A stretch of 64,000 nucleotides of DNA, from positions 1-64,000 of the forward strand of contig CANQVD010000006.1 in NCBI GenBank assembly GCA_947627215.1, read 5' to 3'. The notes below the pieces were generated by a model that saw only the letters and a list, made by a program, of their open reading frames with translations, had not been told where the DNA came from and ran no database searches. This DNA comes from an uncultured Eisenbergiella sp. GTDB lineage: Bacteria > Bacillota > Clostridia > Lachnospirales > Lachnospiraceae. Positions 1-7,968 of the stretch are shown piece by piece. Both the position numbers and the translations under genes were made by a program. The stretch's first letter is position 1. Each line of letters begins with the position of its first letter.

Positions 1-332
1 GAGAGCCTTTTTCATGTCCTCAGCCTTGACGATTATCATAGAAGATCTGTATTTACAGAATTCGTTTCACACACTCACAAAGACGTTCTACTTCGTATAC
101 CCAACACCCTCTATTTTCGTACCAGATACAGAGAAATGTCCATCTCCATGGCTCGTTCATCTGAGATATGAAACTTAAAATTCCTTGTTTTTTTAAGGAA
201 AATCACTTGACAATATAGGGAGGATTTTTATTAATATCCTCACCGTTTCCAACTACACTATTCTCCCCAGCATAGCTGGGGGATTAGGGCCTTCATTTAT
301 ACTTGACTTTTTATTAGCAGACTCCCACACGC
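1..332. other. Decayed non-coding stretch at window edge
   Basis: No intact gene is visible. The minus strand carries short reading-frame pieces broken by stops and frameshifts, which looks like decayed coding DNA. The part nearest 332 continues the FkbM remnant described next in a shifted frame, with a GDII-DGFLKR-like sequence. A perfect GC-rich 7-bp stem with a 3-nt loop sits at 265-281 (CCCCAGC, ATA, GCTGGGG). It has no T-tract on either strand, so it is not a convincing terminator and could be an IS-end hairpin. A small palindrome (TCTGTA, 2 nt, TACAGA) occurs near 46-59, of unknown meaning. Confidence 0.4.
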
Positions 333-509
333 TTAAGAAAGCCATCTATTATATCTCCAAATATATCCTCCACAATCCCTAAATACTTCTGAATCATTTA
401 GGCAAACAATGTCTTTAGGGAAATATTGATTGGTCATATCAAATGGTCTGACATACCATTTATCATGTACTATCTTTCTATACTTTATCGGTAATACAAA
501 ATGATACAT
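333..509 (-). pseudogene. Chimeric remnant: IS200 TnpA start fused to FkbM methyltransferase fragment
   Basis: On the minus strand an open frame of 58 codons begins with 17 residues that match the start of the IS200-type TnpA at 7783 (MYHFVLPIKYRK versus MYHFVLPAKYRR). At about 458 it changes, in frame, into an FkbM methyltransferase segment: RPFDMTNQYFP, then EVFRDCGGYI. This aligns with RPYNMKDQYFP and EVFVDCGAYIGD of the intact FkbM gene at 15709-16578. After GGYI the frame is lost, and the expected GD..DGFLKR follows in another frame. It is a deletion-fusion relic, not a working enzyme. It shows that a further FkbM gene once lay here. Confidence 0.75.
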
Positions 510-640
510 AGGCTTCTATACATTTTCAATTTATGTATATGTTCACTCATCTACACATCCCCTCCCTGCTTATATCATCTTCCATTCCTTTAAAAAACTT
601 GTTACACCCCGAGAGACGAAATTATACCCACTCTCATTAG
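459..640 (-). mobile_element. IS200/IS605-type left-end remnant, copy 1
   Basis: This stretch is clearly homologous over its whole length to 7743-7922, including the tnpA start, its leader and the end sequence near a shared GTTAC-CCCC and ATTATACCC-CTCTCATTA. Only the first 17 codons of tnpA remain. The region downstream of the tnpA start has been replaced by the FkbM fragment. The two related copies lie about 7.3 kb apart in the same orientation and bracket wzx, the IS110/IS21 debris, an acyltransferase, an FkbM gene and a GT2 gene. Confidence 0.7.
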
Positions 641-645
641 AAAAA

Positions 646-2094
646 TTAACTTTTCTTCTTTAAAATATCTCTTCCTATATTCCATATTATAAAAATCATC
701 TTATCCCGCAAGACAAACAAAACAAGGGTATACACTATTACAGCACTAAAAGCCAAAAATAATGTACCCCAAATGCTATTGGGCAAAAATCTACACTCCT
801 TTAACATTAATATATACATTATTATCGAAGCAAATAGCCCATTTCTCCCATGCCATATATTTTTCCATATATTCACATAATATTTAACGTAATACATTTG
901 ATATAATGCAATAACAAAACTAGAAGCCAAAGACGCATAACAAGCCCCAACACTAGCCCATTGATGAATCATTATCGAATTCAATAAAAAATTAACCATA
1001 ATACCAACTACAATTGACTCTGTATACTTTGTATATTTTCCCATAGGAATCAATAACTGATTCCCAATTATAGTATATATACCTACCGGAATCACATTAA
1101 AAGCTAAGATCTTGACTAATATTTCAGTCTTTAAAAAATCCTCTCCCAAAAACCAGGGAATCAAATTCCCAGAAATTCCTATAATCCCAAATACTAATGG
1201 CCACATTATCATGCAAAAATAGTCAAATGTCATATTAATTTCTTTACGAATTTTTACTTCATCCTTAACCGCAAACTGTTTTGCCACCCTCGGCAACATA
1301 ACAAAACTTATTGTATCTACTAAAAAAGCTCTCACAATTGCAACAATTTTTATCGCCTGTTCATAATATCCATTTTCTGCTTCACTTCTTGATATTATAA
1401 CTATCATTGTCCTGTCTAGCGCAGCATAAATCTGATTCGAGATTTGTGATATGAACAATAACATTATCGGTTTTAATCGGTTTACAATTACCCATTTTCG
1501 CCTGATATTTATAACAAATATTTTTAATATCGGTATAGCCAATACAAACTGGCTAAATGCTTCACATATCGCAAATATCAAAGCATATTTCCAAATATCA
1601 TTTTCTTTTTTAACAAAAAAAAACGTCAAAATAAATGAACAAATTCTCGATATTACTAATATTACAACAGCATCTACAAATCTTTCAGTCCCATAATAAT
1701 ACCAAGTAACATCCAATGCCACAGTAAAAACATAAATAACTTGTATCCAAAGCAAGAGCCTATACTGAACATAAAAAAAACCAATAATAAGAAGTGCAGT
1801 ACCACTGAATCCAGATAAAACAATACGAAGTTTTATTATATCAGAAATAATTTGATACTCCTTCTCTCTATCACCACAAACCATAGCAATTTCTCTTTGA
1901 GCATATAAAGAAGTTCCTAATGCTGCAAAATAACAAAAATATATGGAAATGGATTGAACATATCCATATCTCCCAACTCCGGCAGCACCAAGCACCCTTG
2001 AAATATATGGCGTTAATGCCAACGGAATTATAATCGACATAACATTATATATTAATTCTGCCACATAATTAACAAAAACTTTTTTTCTTTTCAT
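646..2094 (-). CDS. wzx: Oligosaccharide flippase, Wzx/PST family
   Basis: Polytopic membrane protein of 482 aa, the usual length of Wzx-type flippases that move undecaprenyl-linked oligosaccharides across the cytoplasmic membrane. The N-terminus has the family pattern: a first helix followed by PYISRVLGAAGVGRYGY. Hydrophobic segments (12-14 expected for the family) run to a short Lys-rich tail. An in-frame TTG at 2217 with an AGAGG upstream would add 41 non-conserved residues. I prefer ATG 2094, which is directly preceded by AAGGAC, because family similarity starts there. An A9 run near 1615-1623 is in frame. It is the last gene of the locus in the direction of transcription, separated from its neighbours by IS debris. 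The sugar substrate cannot be read from sequence. Confidence 0.88.
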   Translation of the reverse strand: MKRKKVFVNYVAELIYNVMSIIIPLALTPYISRVLGAAGVGRYGYVQSISIYFCYFAALGTSLYAQREIAMVCGDREKEYQIISDIIKLRIVLSGFSGTALLIIGFFYVQYRLLLWIQVIYVFTVALDVTWYYYGTERFVDAVVILVISRICSFILTFFFVKKENDIWKYALIFAICEAFSQFVLAIPILKIFVINIRRKWVIVNRLKPIMLLFISQISNQIYAALDRTMIVIISRSEAENGYYEQAIKIVAIVRAFLVDTISFVMLPRVAKQFAVKDEVKIRKEINMTFDYFCMIMWPLVFGIIGISGNLIPWFLGEDFLKTEILVKILAFNVIPVGIYTIIGNQLLIPMGKYTKYTESIVVGIMVNFLLNSIMIHQWASVGACYASLASSFVIALYQMYYVKYYVNIWKNIWHGRNGLFASIIMYILMLKECRFLPNSIWGTLFLAFSAVIVYTLVLFVLRDKMIFIIWNIGRDILKKKS

Positions 2095-2217
2095 GTCCTT
2101 ATAGTTATAAAGTAGTAGTGTTATAGACTCTTTCCAATGTCTGTGTACTATATTGCCTAAGATAATACTATGGAGTGATGTTGGTTCTGACACTCGATGG
2201 TCACTAAAAATTTCCAA

Positions 2218-2844
2218 TCACAACCTCTTTATTCAGTTGTTGATCAATTAACTCCTATACGCCGGTTTATTTAGGACAAGATTACAATTGCAAAGTTCCC
2301 TCTGGTCTTAAACAATATCAATTCTTTCATTATGGAATGTTCTTATGATCTATAGCAGAAACGATGTCGTTAAGAAAAAGGCATAACTGCTTTGTCATAG
2401 CTTCAAATGGAAGGTTCCTTCTTATGCCCTTCTCCATCCTAAACAACAGGCAGGGCCTTGATAGTCTGTTTAAAAAGATTCAATCTTCCAAACATACCAT
2501 GCGGCATGTCCTCCTTACGTCGTTCCCGCCTTACGGCACAAACACTTCATGGATCTCAGCCAGTTTACAGTTCCTTAGATTTTCTTTCTGTGTTATACTG
2601 TCCATGTGGGCAACAGTACACCACAGAGCACGGCGTGATGAATGGTGAAAAGCCACCTTATCCCGAAATCCTATTTGTGCCGTCATCCTTTTCAAGCACA
2701 AACAATGGAGGCTTTGAGTTCGTACACTTATCATTTAAGATGGCCGGATCCTTTTGATCCTGAGATAAGTCTTTTCACTTGGATGATAGTAAATGCTGCT
2801 GTCCTCTTTTTATGCTCCCATCCCTTTGTGAAAGGAGGAACCCC
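2218..2844. other. Non-coding left flank of IS110 remnant (possible bridge-RNA region)
   Basis: About 600 bp without a credible gene; short overlapping frames on both strands have no recognisable family. It lies immediately 5' of the IS110 recombinase start at 2845. In the IS110 group the non-coding region upstream of the recombinase gene encodes the bridge RNA, so the part nearest 2845 may be its relic. That assignment comes from family knowledge and position; I did not find a confident fold or loop match. A good ribosome site (AAAGGAGG, 6 nt, ATG) ends the region at the recombinase start. Confidence 0.35.
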
Positions 2845-3765
2845 ATGGATAATTCCCAACAGTTTGAGGTGCTCCGCCCCAAATGTGCTGGCCCCGACGT
2901 CCACAAAAAATCCATTGTTGCCGCCGTATGCACTTCTGACCCGGTAACGCTCGCCGCTTCTTACAAGACAAAAGTCTTTCTCACCACCAACTCAGACATT
3001 GCCGCCCTGCGTGACTGGCTTCTCACACAAGGCTGCCGCGATGTCTGCATGGAATCTACGGGAAAATACTGGATCCCATTTTTAATATCCTCGAACCTCA
3101 CATGCATGTCTTCCTCACTCACCCAAAATACGTGAAGGCCATCAAAGGCAAGAAGACCGACAGGCGGGATGCCAAATGGATCGCAAACCTCTTCCGCTTT
3201 GACATCGTTAAGGCTTCCTTTATCCCTCCGGCTGACATCCGTTCCCTCCGGGAACTCTCCCGCTACCGCCTGAAGCTTTCCTACATGCGCACCGCAGAAA
3301 AGAACCGTTACCAGAACAGTATGACTATTTCACGTATCCGGATCGACCGTGTCCTGACTGACCCCTTCGGCCGCTCTGCCACACGCATTATGGATTACCT
3401 GCTCTCCGACAAGCCTTTCCTTGAAGAAAAATGCCGCTCCCTGATCGACCACCGGACCAGAGCCTCCAGGGATGACGTCATGGACGCAATCCATGGCTTC
3501 CATCCTGTAAAATGGTCCACGCAAAGGCCCACATGGATTTCATCAATAGATCCATTGACGAGATCTAAGCGGAACTTTTTCTACGCAGCTATCTGTATGA
3601 TGCAAAGATCAAACGGATCGCCTCTGTCCCGGGTATTACGGAACTTCCCACACTGTTCATCCTTTCTGAGATTGGTGCGGATATGTCATCTTTGAATCAA
3701 ACAGGCTCTTTGCTCCTGGGCTGGGCTTGCCCCTGTTAATCATGAGAGCGCCCGCAAAAAAGAAT
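2845..3765 (+). pseudogene. IS110-family transposase/recombinase, multiply frameshifted
   Basis: The only sizeable plus-strand coding remnant. ATG 2845 follows AAAGGAGG. The N-terminal DEDD nuclease domain is recognisable: GPDVHKKSIVAAV, then MESTGKYW. A one-base frameshift near 3075-3085 moves the frame to NILEPHMHVFL and KKTDRRDAKW, with the Asp pair present. A second break follows near 3500, where KAHMDFINRSIDEI is interrupted by a TAA. The C-terminal part reads IASVPGITELPTLFILSEIG and is broken again at GWA/GLAPVNHESA. It stops matching at about 3765, where IS21 IstB sequence begins. Inactive; its residual catalytic motifs suggest fairly recent decay. Confidence 0.85.
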
Positions 3766-4099
3766 CTATTATACGTTATCGAACCTTTACTTCTGTGCTC
3801 AAAAAATACACAGCCCCCTTCCCGCTCGTTCTGGATGAATGGCTTTTTCGGAGGATGAGGTAAGGAATCTCTTTGAACTCATCCATAAGCACCGGAAGAA
3901 AGCATTTATCATCTTCTGCTCACAGTTCCGGGAATCTGAATAGTATGATCAGATCTGTAGAGGGGAAAGTACACTTGCTGACGCTATCATGGACCGTATA
4001 GGCTACGATTCCTATAAGTTTGATATAAAGTATATCAATCCTGAAAAGAACATCTCCTTGAGAGAGGTATATGGCTCGGAGCCTCAGCAGACAAAGTAA
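3766..4099 (+). pseudogene. IS21-family IstB helper ATPase, C-terminal fragment
   Basis: Plus-strand relic of the C-terminal half of an IstB-type ATPase. VLDEWL appears in one frame, then a frameshift, then SEDEVRNLFELIHK, FIIFCSQFRESE with an in-frame TAG, and STLADAIMDRIGYDSYKFDI followed by SLREVYG and a TAA stop at 4097-4099. The order and motifs match the IstB end: the LDEW Walker-B region, FCSQF, ADAI-DRI and S-REVYG. The 5' half and istA are absent, cut off by the IS110 sequence. The following 60 bp (TCCGTCAGTCCGGACAAGTG and a small GTGGC/GCCAC stem) may be the element end. Confidence 0.75.
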
Positions 4100-4165
4100 G
4101 TGTTTGACAAGATGGCTCCGTCAGTCCGGACAAGTGGCTCTCGCCACACCGTAATATTTACATCA

Positions 4166-5226
4166 TCAATTTCTATTTTCAATATAATTAGATGGAATAC
4201 ATCTTCCAAATAAAAGGACAGAAAGCACAGGCACTCTTTTACTAATTTGCTTTGAAAAAAATGTAATTCCAATACAAACTAAAAAAGCACTAACAGGCCC
4301 TAGAACCATCTCAATAAAAAGCATAAGAATCGTCCCAAAATGTATATTTATATATGGCTGTAAAAATGAAAACAGCGGTAATATAAGACCGTGGAGCAAA
4401 TAAATTTGCAGACTTGCCCCCCCCAATTACAAATCATTTTCTTCTTCTTAGTACAAATAGTATTTTCAAAAAAATCCGAAAAAATCACAAAAAGACAAAT
4501 TCCGCCAAACATTAAGAAATAAGTATATATGTTAATAAATATTTGATTTATTACCCCATATTGAGATGATAAAATCCTAAAGCTACCATAGCTCCGATAG
4601 AAATCAATACCAACACTCAATAACAAAATAATATACCCCACCGCTAATGAACCAATTAATACATCCGGAAATCTAAGCATTTTTTCATGAATTATAAAGC
4701 CTAAAATATATGGAAAATATAAAACTGCAATTGGCTCAATATGAGGAATAAACTCATTTAAAAGTAATAGCAACATCCCCAATGCCAATAACTTCAAATG
4801 ATAATTCTTATTAAAACACCGAAAAATCAAAGTAGTTGCAACATCAAGAATGATAATGACCCAAATAAACCATGCGCCTCCTGTTATCAATGCCACTGGA
4901 AGAAATCTAACAGAAAAACTCTTAACACTTCTTAATATATCCTCGAAATAACCGACCCCAGCCCAAATTAAAGCAGGAACAGCTAACTTTATTATTCTGC
5001 AAACAAGTAATGTACTAACAGTACTTTTTTTATTAACAGAATACGTCAAACAATACCCTGACAATAGTGCAAATAACGGCATATGAAATGAATAAATTAA
5101 AGTAATAACTTTATTAAATGAATATAAATTATCCTTCATATCGTATATAAGATACGAAATAATATGCGCATATACCACCAAAAAAATAGTAATTCCTTTA
5201 TAATAATCAACTTTTAAATTCCTCAT
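4166..5226 (-). CDS. Acyltransferase-3 family O-acyltransferase, frameshifted (phase-OFF) at a G8 tract
   Basis: Membrane O-acyltransferase of the OafA/WecH type. The start RNLKVDYYKGITIFLVVYAH and the following FHMPLFALLSGYC are the family's N-terminal signature; about 10 hydrophobic segments follow. The frame is broken at eight Gs (coding strand) at 4417-4424. As sequenced, the protein is 292 aa ending in a junk tail. With one more G it reads NWGGASLQIYLLHG and continues to a stop at 4166, giving 353 aa, the normal length. The C-terminal SLQIYLLHG motif is typical of the family, so the downstream frame is real. The start overlaps the end of the FkbM gene by 20 nt. It probably acetylates or acylates a glycan sugar at the membrane. 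Confidence 0.8.
4417..4424. repeat. Poly-C8 (G8 on coding strand) in acyltransferase gene; OFF
   Basis: Homopolymer of eight, located exactly at the frame break of the O-acyltransferase at 4166-5226. A G9 tract would restore a 353-aa product. Confidence 0.85.
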
Positions 5227-6106
5227 TTGTGCCTCCTAATTTACACCCTTGAACTAATCCTTTTCGTGCATATGGCGGTTTAAAACCAAACAATGGATTT
5301 GGACATATATATCCCTTTGTATGTGACACCTTGCATCCCCCCCATTCTAAATACTTTTCTATAATAGTGTTTGCCAGAGGAGTATGATAGGCGCATACTA
5401 CCAACTTAATATTCGCACTCTCTCGAAGCCATTCCTCCCCCCCCCTCAACGCTCGTTCTTCTCCACCTTCAATATCCATTTTAACAAAATCTATTCTTCC
5501 ATATTGTTTATACAATTTATCTATTGTCACAAATTTCTCATCATCATAATCAGCTAACATTTTAGACAATACTTCCACCTTTCCCTCGCGAATTTCTTTT
5601 TCAAACGTGCTATTTAAAGCTTCCACCCACTCTGCATCACACTCAATCAATATTATTTTAGAGGCCTTATCAATAACATCAAGAGAGAAATTACCTTCTG
5701 CGGCTCCCGCATCTACTACAATGCTCCCCTGATCCACATTAAATATATCCGATAAATAACGATGTGGACTTTCTTTATCTTGTTCAGTTAAAATAGTTCT
5801 ATAATATTCCACACAACGCTTTGCAGAACGAAAACTTTTAGGAAAATATAATCGCCTACCATTATAACAAACATAAAACATTCCCTTTTGATTATCCTTA
5901 TTTATATTACAGGGAATACTTTTATATTTTTCCGTAAATGAATAATTTAACGCATCGAACCTCCCCCTTTTTTTTATATAATCAACCATTTCTCTTATTT
6001 CTTTATCGGTTGAATTATTATAATATTTGCATACCACCATTGCTTGATACTTTTCTTTTATAGGTTTAATTATCTGAAAACAAATATTTTTTATACCACT
6101 CCACAT
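5207..6106 (-). CDS. FkbM-family SAM-dependent methyltransferase
   Basis: Predicted sugar O-methyltransferase of 299 aa. The class I SAM-binding motif is IVVDAGAAEGNFSL (about residues 129-142), followed by ILIECD, and the FkbM signature DFVKMDIEGGE lies near residue 210. The start at 6106 is chosen because GGAGG lies 5 nt before it; an earlier in-frame ATG at 6121 lacks this. The closest relative in the window is the FkbM gene at 34982, with the same N-terminal extension and PPY-KGL C-terminal motif; it differs from the shorter pair at 11682 and 15709. Two G tracts lie inside, G9 (5437-5445) and G7 (5337-5343), and both are in frame. It overlaps the downstream acyltransferase by 20 nt. Confidence 0.85.
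   Translation of the reverse strand: MWSGIKNICFQIIKPIKEKYQAMVVCKYYNNSTDKEIREMVDYIKKRGRFDALNYSFTEKYKSIPCNINKDNQKGMFYVCYNGRRLYFPKSFRSAKRCVEYYRTILTEQDKESPHRYLSDIFNVDQGSIVVDAGAAEGNFSLDVIDKASKIILIECDAEWVEALNSTFEKEIREGKVEVLSKMLADYDDEKFVTIDKLYKQYGRIDFVKMDIEGGEERALRGGEEWLRESANIKLVVCAYHTPLANTIIEKYLEWGGCKVSHTKGYICPNPLFGFKPPYARKGLVQGCKLGGTNEEFKS
5337..5343. repeat. Poly-C7 (G7 coding) in FkbM gene
   Basis: In-frame run of seven encoding the Gly pair of a WGGC segment near the C-terminus. Shorter than the other tracts, so weaker as a slippage site. Confidence 0.6.
5437..5445. repeat. Poly-C9 (G9 coding) in FkbM gene; ON
   Basis: In-frame run of nine encoding part of LRGGEEW, just after the DIEGGE signature. 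Loss or gain of one base would truncate the methyltransferase in its C-terminal third. Confidence 0.8.
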
Positions 6107-6134
6107 ATTTACCTCCATCAAATTCTGAATATAA

Positions 6135-7160
6135 TCATTTTTTTAAAAATCTCAATATACAATAAACTAACGTACAATAAATATGATCCATTCGAAGTCG
6201 AACAGAAAACATATATCCCCAATAAATTATTAGCATCGTCTTGTTACTATCCATATGTTTTCCATATTCAAGCGCCTTATTAACATATCCTGTCATATAC
6301 ATATGGATTAATTTTGAACTCTGATCTTGGGCATTCCTTTTTGTTAATTTTTCACTTTTATATGAAAAAAGACAAACTAAACTTGCAAGCTGTTCTCCTA
6401 TTGCCGCTTCGTGAATTCTTCTTACTAAAGAATCTTTAATGTTCAACCCCAATTCCAGATTCTTTTCTATATCACCAAATGGCATTTCACTATATGACAT
6501 AGACACGAATCTAATGCTTCTTGAGAGGGAATTTTTATTAATTCTATTGCAATATCCCCTATATGGTATTCCCAATGGTAAATGCGCCAAACAATTACAC
6601 CTTATATTGAAAGTAATATCTTCTGTAAGACATTTTTCCGGAAATCTAATACAATTTTCCAGCAAGAAACTCCTGCGAATCAATCTGTTCCAAGGCGCAG
6701 AAGATCCGTATATAAACCAAGGCGACTCTGCAAAATCCTCATCTCCAATTGCTGGATAGCTTTTTTCAACAAATCCACTTTCATTCACCATTTTATAGCC
6801 AAATACTACCATATCCGTATTCTTTGATTCAGCATAATTATAAACATATTGTATGCACTCTTCCTCTAGCCAATCGTCATGATCCAAAAAACATACCCAT
6901 TTCCCCCTTGCCGCATTTAACCCCACGTTACGGCTCCCAGCAATCCCCTTATTTTGTATGTTATGAATTACCTTTACTTCTTCATACCTCGCCTCAAGTT
7001 CAAATAAAAAAGATGGTAAATCCTTTTTCGTGCTACAATCATTTACAATTATTATTTCTATTGATTGAAATGTCTGCTCCAAAACACTGATAATACATTT
7101 CTCTAAAATATGCAATTCAGTATTAAAAACCGGTACAATAACAGAAACCAATACATCCAT
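6135..7160 (-). CDS. Glycosyltransferase family 2 (GT-A)
   Basis: 341-aa cytosolic or peripheral GT2. VSVIVPVFNTE at the N-terminus, IIIVNDCST, then RNVGLNAARGKW and FLDHDDWLEEE (about residues 92-101) form the nucleotide-sugar/metal site. The mid-part holds a helical acceptor region, and a short hydrophobic patch lies near the C-terminus. ATG 7160 is used; the codon three bases upstream is TTG. An AGAGG lies 11 nt before the start. Donor and acceptor are unknown. It is the last gene before the IS200 copy 2 remnant and is followed by the FkbM gene 28 nt downstream. Confidence 0.88.
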   Translation of the reverse strand: MDVLVSVIVPVFNTELHILEKCIISVLEQTFQSIEIIIVNDCSTKKDLPSFLFELEARYEEVKVIHNIQNKGIAGSRNVGLNAARGKWVCFLDHDDWLEEECIQYVYNYAESKNTDMVVFGYKMVNESGFVEKSYPAIGDEDFAESPWFIYGSSAPWNRLIRRSFLLENCIRFPEKCLTEDITFNIRCNCLAHLPLGIPYRGYCNRINKNSLSRSIRFVSMSYSEMPFGDIEKNLELGLNIKDSLVRRIHEAAIGEQLASLVCLFSYKSEKLTKRNAQDQSSKLIHMYMTGYVNKALEYGKHMDSNKTMLIIYWGYMFSVRLRMDHIYCTLVYCILRFLKK

Positions 7161-7467
7161 CAAATTTTCAACCTCTTTTCTTCTAAATAAATCAAAATAT
7201 CGCTTTCCATCATCTCATGACAAACAACACTACTACAACCAACTCTTCATGTCCACATATTTTTGCCCCCAGATAAAACTAAAAGCAATGATTGTTTTCA
7301 AGAACGACACAATGAACCTCCCCGGGGCAAGCCTGAGAGCGGGGTATCGGGATTTCTTTGTTTCTTCCTCTACATATAATCTGAAAAGCTAAGCTATCCT
7401 TCTACCATTTTCCTCGATAGAGTTTGTTATACTCATTTCCCTGGTTTTCTACATAATTCGCTATTAC
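7161..7467. other. Intergenic stretch holding the IS200-type remnant's distal end
   Basis: About 300 bp with no gene. It lies between the GT2 start and the decayed tnpA. A GC-rich patch near 7319-7345 with CCCCGGGG and GCGGGG elements may be the right-end hairpin region of the IS200-type element. I saw no convincing promoter for the GT2 gene. Confidence 0.35.
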
Positions 7468-7783
7468 CTATTCGTTTCCATGTTCACTTACCGTTGATAC
7501 ATAGAACCCGGACGACCAGAATTCCCCTCCCCACAGTTTTTTCTTTACATCCCATGAATACTTCTCTTGCCGTTATACTTTTTACGATCCTCACGATCTG
7601 AATTGGACTGTATGTCGGTACTGACTGCACTAAGAAATGCATATGATCCTTATCTGTTCCTATTTCCAGAAAATTGATGGGATATCTTTTAGATATCTCT
7701 ACACAGGTTTCCTTTATGACATCATCCACCTTCTCGTCTATTACTACCCTTCTATACTTTGCCGGTAATACAAAATGATACAT
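7468..7783 (-). pseudogene. tnpA: IS200/IS605-type TnpA (HUH Y1 transposase), frameshifted
   Basis: The minus-strand frame from 7783 reads MYHFVLPAKYRRVVIDEK and DKDHMHFLVQ, where HMH is the HUH metal-binding motif of Y1 transposases. A frameshift after REVFMGCKEK changes frame. The other frame then reads KLWGGEFWSSGFYVSTV, supplying the catalytic-Tyr region, and ends at a TAG at 7468-7470. The leader before MYHF also shows an N-terminal frameshift: the expected HKSQNVSKL precedes MYHF in frame, but the upstream ATG is in another frame. So the gene is dead, though every functional motif is still readable. Confidence 0.85.
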
Positions 7784-7922
7784 AAGCTTCGATACATTTT
7801 GCGACTTGTGTATAGATCACTCATCTACATATCCCCTTCCTGCTTATATTGTATCACCTTCCATTCCTTTAGAAAAGCTTGTTACGCCCCAAAGGGGAGG
7901 GGGAATTATACCCTCTCTCATT
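7743..7922 (-). mobile_element. IS200/IS605-type left end, copy 2
   Basis: Contains the tnpA leader, its GGAAGGGG-like ribosome site and an end segment with a small hairpin (CGCCCC, AAA, GGGGAG) at 7884-7898. It matches 459-640 over the whole length. Together with the tnpA pseudogene this defines an element of roughly 0.45-0.6 kb whose far end I cannot fix precisely. Confidence 0.65.
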
Positions 7923-7968
7923 AATATTTATCCTTAATTACTTTATTCTCCCCAACATAAAGAAGAAA

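Noticed and set aside
265-281. GC-rich perfect hairpin as a terminator
   Set aside because: No T-tract follows on either strand; it is more likely an IS-related stem.
2364-2947. Several overlapping plus-strand frames of 94-101 codons and a minus-strand frame of 67 codons
   Set aside because: They overlap each other in all frames, have no family features and lie in the non-coding left flank of the IS110 relic.
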